Made by a program: the position numbers and the translations under genes. Shown piece by piece: positions 62,248 through 64,000 of a stretch of DNA of 64,000 bases. The stretch is from assembly GCA_964609775.1 (NCBI GenBank), contig CAZSSJ010000002.1, positions 35,723 through 99,722 on the forward strand. The letters run 5' to 3'. The stretch is from CAZNUP01 sp964609775. Lineage in GTDB: Bacteria; Patescibacteriota; Microgenomatia; JAMCZE01. The first letter of the stretch is position 1. Each line of letters opens with the position of its first letter. The notes beneath the pieces are model-generated. The model saw only the letters and a program-made list of their open reading frames with translations. It had not been told where the DNA came from and ran no database searches.

Positions 62248-62959
62248 ATGTTTTTTGTTTTTGGGGTAAATGTGCCAACAAAGTTGACGCTTTAAGCGGT
62301 TTTTTAGAACCTATAAACACGGCACGATAGAAAGTTTGCTTTGGAGGAAGTTTCCAGTCAGTAATGAAATCCGGATGATTAGGTTGAGTTGTCGTGCTGT
62401 AGGCAAACCCAAAGTATTTTTTCAAGAGCTTGAAAACGGCCAGTCTAGTCGGACGACTTCCCTTGCGGGAACTAGACTGACTGACAGAATCTTTTTCCGG
62501 AACGACGCCGATCGAATATTTATTTTGTGGCTCGACAATTGTCTCTACCAAGATGATCCCAGAGCTAATTTTCGCCAAGTTTCGTATTGCTTTCTCAGGA
62601 ACAGAGAGGTGATAAAGGGTTCCATAGCAAAAAACCACCTCAAATTTCCCCCACATTTTTGGGTCGAGATCTTTTTCCAGATCAAGTAGAGCCACTTTTC
62701 GCTGAGGATACCCTCGCTTTAATTCCGTGATATTTTCCTGCCGGCTATCAGTCGAAAGAATATCGCAGTTCCTTTTTTCGAAAAATTCGCTCAGTAGTCC
62801 AATCCCCGCCCCAACCTCTAAAACTTTTTTCTCGGACAAATCTAGATTGAGCGACTCCAAATGTTCTAATCGCGCTTGATTAATGCGCAGCGCTCTATCC
62901 GACAAGAATTCCTCAAATTTCGGATGTAACATCCTAATCAAAATCTTTGTAATCCACAT
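62237..62959 (-). CDS. class I SAM-dependent methyltransferase
   Basis: A protein of 240 residues: VLEVGAGIGLLSEFFEKRNCDILSTDSR (motifs I and II) near 46-73, ALLDLEKDL, FEVVFCYGTLYHLSVPEKAIRNL. An acidic-to-serine linker (SQSSSRKGSR) and aromatic segment follow. Common in bacterial glycan clusters. It is the first gene of the minus-strand trio and ends 11 bases inside the next one. Confidence 0.82.
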   Translation of the reverse strand: MWITKILIRMLHPKFEEFLSDRALRINQARLEHLESLNLDLSEKKVLEVGAGIGLLSEFFEKRNCDILSTDSRQENITELKRGYPQRKVALLDLEKDLDPKMWGKFEVVFCYGTLYHLSVPEKAIRNLAKISSGIILVETIVEPQNKYSIGVVPEKDSVSQSSSRKGSRPTRLAVFKLLKKYFGFAYSTTTQPNHPDFITDWKLPPKQTFYRAVFIGSKKPLKASTLLAHLPQKQKTYVS

Positions 62960-62983
62960 CCCTGCTATGATAACAGATACAAA

Positions 62984-63881
62984 CTATTCGTTATTTATTC
63001 TCTCTGCGAGTGTACCCGCCAGCGGTAAAGAGGCGGCGGATATAACTATCTGGTGGTCATTTTTGTCCTGGCCAAAAGTTTGATATCTCTGCTGTCCTAA
63101 GTCCTGTCCACTTTCCGTCAACATCACACCACCTGCCCTAGTGACGAGCAGATAGGCAACTGCTAACTCTAAATTCCGTTTCCTGGTGCATTCCACCACT
63201 GCGTCAATTCCCCCCGAGACCAATTCTGTGTAACTCTCTGCGGAACACTTCGGGTCGTGAACCACAAGGTCAGGAAATTTGTCTGACAGAAAATCTCTCG
63301 TCCTTTGCCAAGCTAAATCTGCCTTCACTCGCAACTCCGGAGTCAATCTCGCAGCATCAGAAACGTGTAGAAACCGCCTTTCGCCAGAACTTAAATTGGT
63401 GACGGAGGCTCCACCGGTGGCAGTTGCAAAGTAGAGCATTCCACTTGGATGATCAACAACAAAACTCACCACCGCGCTGCGTAAAGAGGATCATCTCCGG
63501 CCAAAACTGCTGTCATCGTGGCAAAATGTCTTTCTTGGTCAGCAGGAAGTGACAATGTTGATGAACCATCCAGTCCGTCAACAATCACAGTGAACTGCGG
63601 TTTATCTTGTCCGATAACCATGTCACCATGTTCTTCGGTGACAAGCCGGGCCGAGACGCCCGCTTGAACAAATGCGTCAATTGCTGCTTGTTCACAATCC
63701 CAATCTAATCACAATGGTTTTACCCAAACCGGTTAGTGCCAACAATCTCGAGTGCTTTTTCCGGAGGAGTACTTCGATAGACAGCATAAGCGCTCTTAGC
63801 CGCTTGGAGGCAAATTTTTTCCAAATCCGGAACCACATCCCTTTCTTCATCGCGATCCGAGTTGATCTCCTTGACAGACAT
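62984..63881 (-). pseudogene. inositol-monophosphatase-like gene with three frameshifts
   Basis: ATG 63881 gives 53 residues ending in NRFG and a stop at 63720. A second frame gives GKTIVIRL, a third gives EQAAIDAF, LVTEEHGD and the metal motif VIVDGLDGSS, stopping at 63466. The last frame, from GTG 63472, gives VVSFVVDHPSGMLYFATATGGASV and NLELAVAYLLVTRAGGVM to 62984. Joined, they form an IMPase/FBPase-like phosphatase of about 290 residues. The WDxAAG motif is altered to NLELAV. Three shifts argue for decay or low-quality sequence near the end. Confidence 0.75.
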
Positions 63882-63890
63882 AGCTAACTA

Positions 63891-63919
63891 AGTATACTAC
63901 AGCACACCGGTAGGGTCTA
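63891..63919 (-). promoter_or_regulatory. sigma-70-type promoter for the phosphatase-like gene
   Basis: On the minus strand, TAGACC (63919-63914), a 17-base spacer and TATACT (63896-63891), ten bases before ATG 63881. Bases 63920-64000 show nothing recognisable. Confidence 0.45.
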
Positions 63920-64000
63920 GAAGTTACTAGTAAATCTATTTGTGGCAGGACTTACGCACCACTTCCAGTAATTTGCTAAACTGATTGGACTTTAGGCAGG

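Noticed and set aside
1..64000. tRNA, rRNA, other RNA genes, insertion sequences, prophage or attachment sites
   Set aside because: Looked for tRNA arms, transposase motifs and terminal repeats; none was convincing.
1..64000. Recoded TGA (as in Gracilibacteria/Absconditabacteria)
   Set aside because: TGA ends many genes exactly where families end and where the next gene begins (ATGA overlaps).

Overview
The window is a 64 kb slice of a bacterial chromosome given over almost entirely to surface-glycan synthesis. About 60 genes are visible. TGA works as a stop codon throughout. Genes are packed with 4-base or longer start/stop overlaps, and no rRNA, tRNA, CRISPR array or insertion sequence was recognised. 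The unusual number of polytopic GT-C glycosyltransferases, the DPM1-like/DUF2304 pair, the PaaX/Cas2-like regulator and the compact layout resemble Candidate Phyla Radiation (Patescibacteria) genomes, perhaps Microgenomates. That placement is an inference from gene content; no marker gene is present.

Layout. (A) 1-18015, plus strand: a lipid-phosphate GT2 (partial), GT2 and GT4 enzymes, a YfhO-like protein, then an array of GT-C mannosyltransferase-like proteins. Five are close paralogues, interleaved with an MptB/GT87-like protein, an ArnT-like protein and a small stand-alone module. (B) 18012-18659, minus strand: a PaaX/Cas2-like winged-helix protein bracketed by two identical 12-bp palindromes. 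(C) 18863-31891, plus: polyprenol-phosphate sugar synthases (GT2), GT4 enzymes, GT-C proteins including a PIG-V homologue, and DUF2304. (D) 31879-45691, plus: an enolase-superfamily enzyme, GT4 enzymes, methyltransferases, an OafA-like acyltransferase, a Wzm/Wzt ABC exporter whose ATPase has a carbohydrate-binding tail, and a PIG-L deacetylase. (E) 45673-52080: a frameshifted DMT transporter, a KdsC-like protein without its nucleophile, NeuA, a PhyH oxygenase, a NeuB fused to a TIM barrel, and a capsule/polysialyltransferase-like GT-B. Together these look like a nonulosonic (sialic-like) acid branch. (F) 52080-56802: a Crp/Fnr regulator, a chorismatase/RidA-like enzyme translationally coupled to an unrecognised 650-aa beta-rich repeat protein, and a divergent pair made of a 75-aa peptide and a DAHP-synthase homologue. 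A CRP-type palindrome sits in the divergent promoter. (G) 56815-63881: glycosyltransferases, methyltransferases, an O-fucosyltransferase-like/FkbM fusion, and a frameshifted inositol-monophosphatase-like gene.

How it could work together (inference). Soluble GT2 enzymes charge polyprenyl phosphate, GT-C proteins use those donors outside the membrane, and GT4/GT2 enzymes build a cytoplasmic glycan. Methyl, acyl and deacetylase enzymes then decorate it, Wzm/Wzt exports it, and the NeuA/NeuB branch supplies an acidic sugar. Region F does not fit this scheme and is the best candidate for an undescribed system. Further points of interest are a hairpin-rich repeat inserted in frame in a GT4 gene with a diverged second copy 11 kb away, an 8-bp tandem repeat inside a GT-C gene, and a promoter whose spacer is a perfect palindrome.
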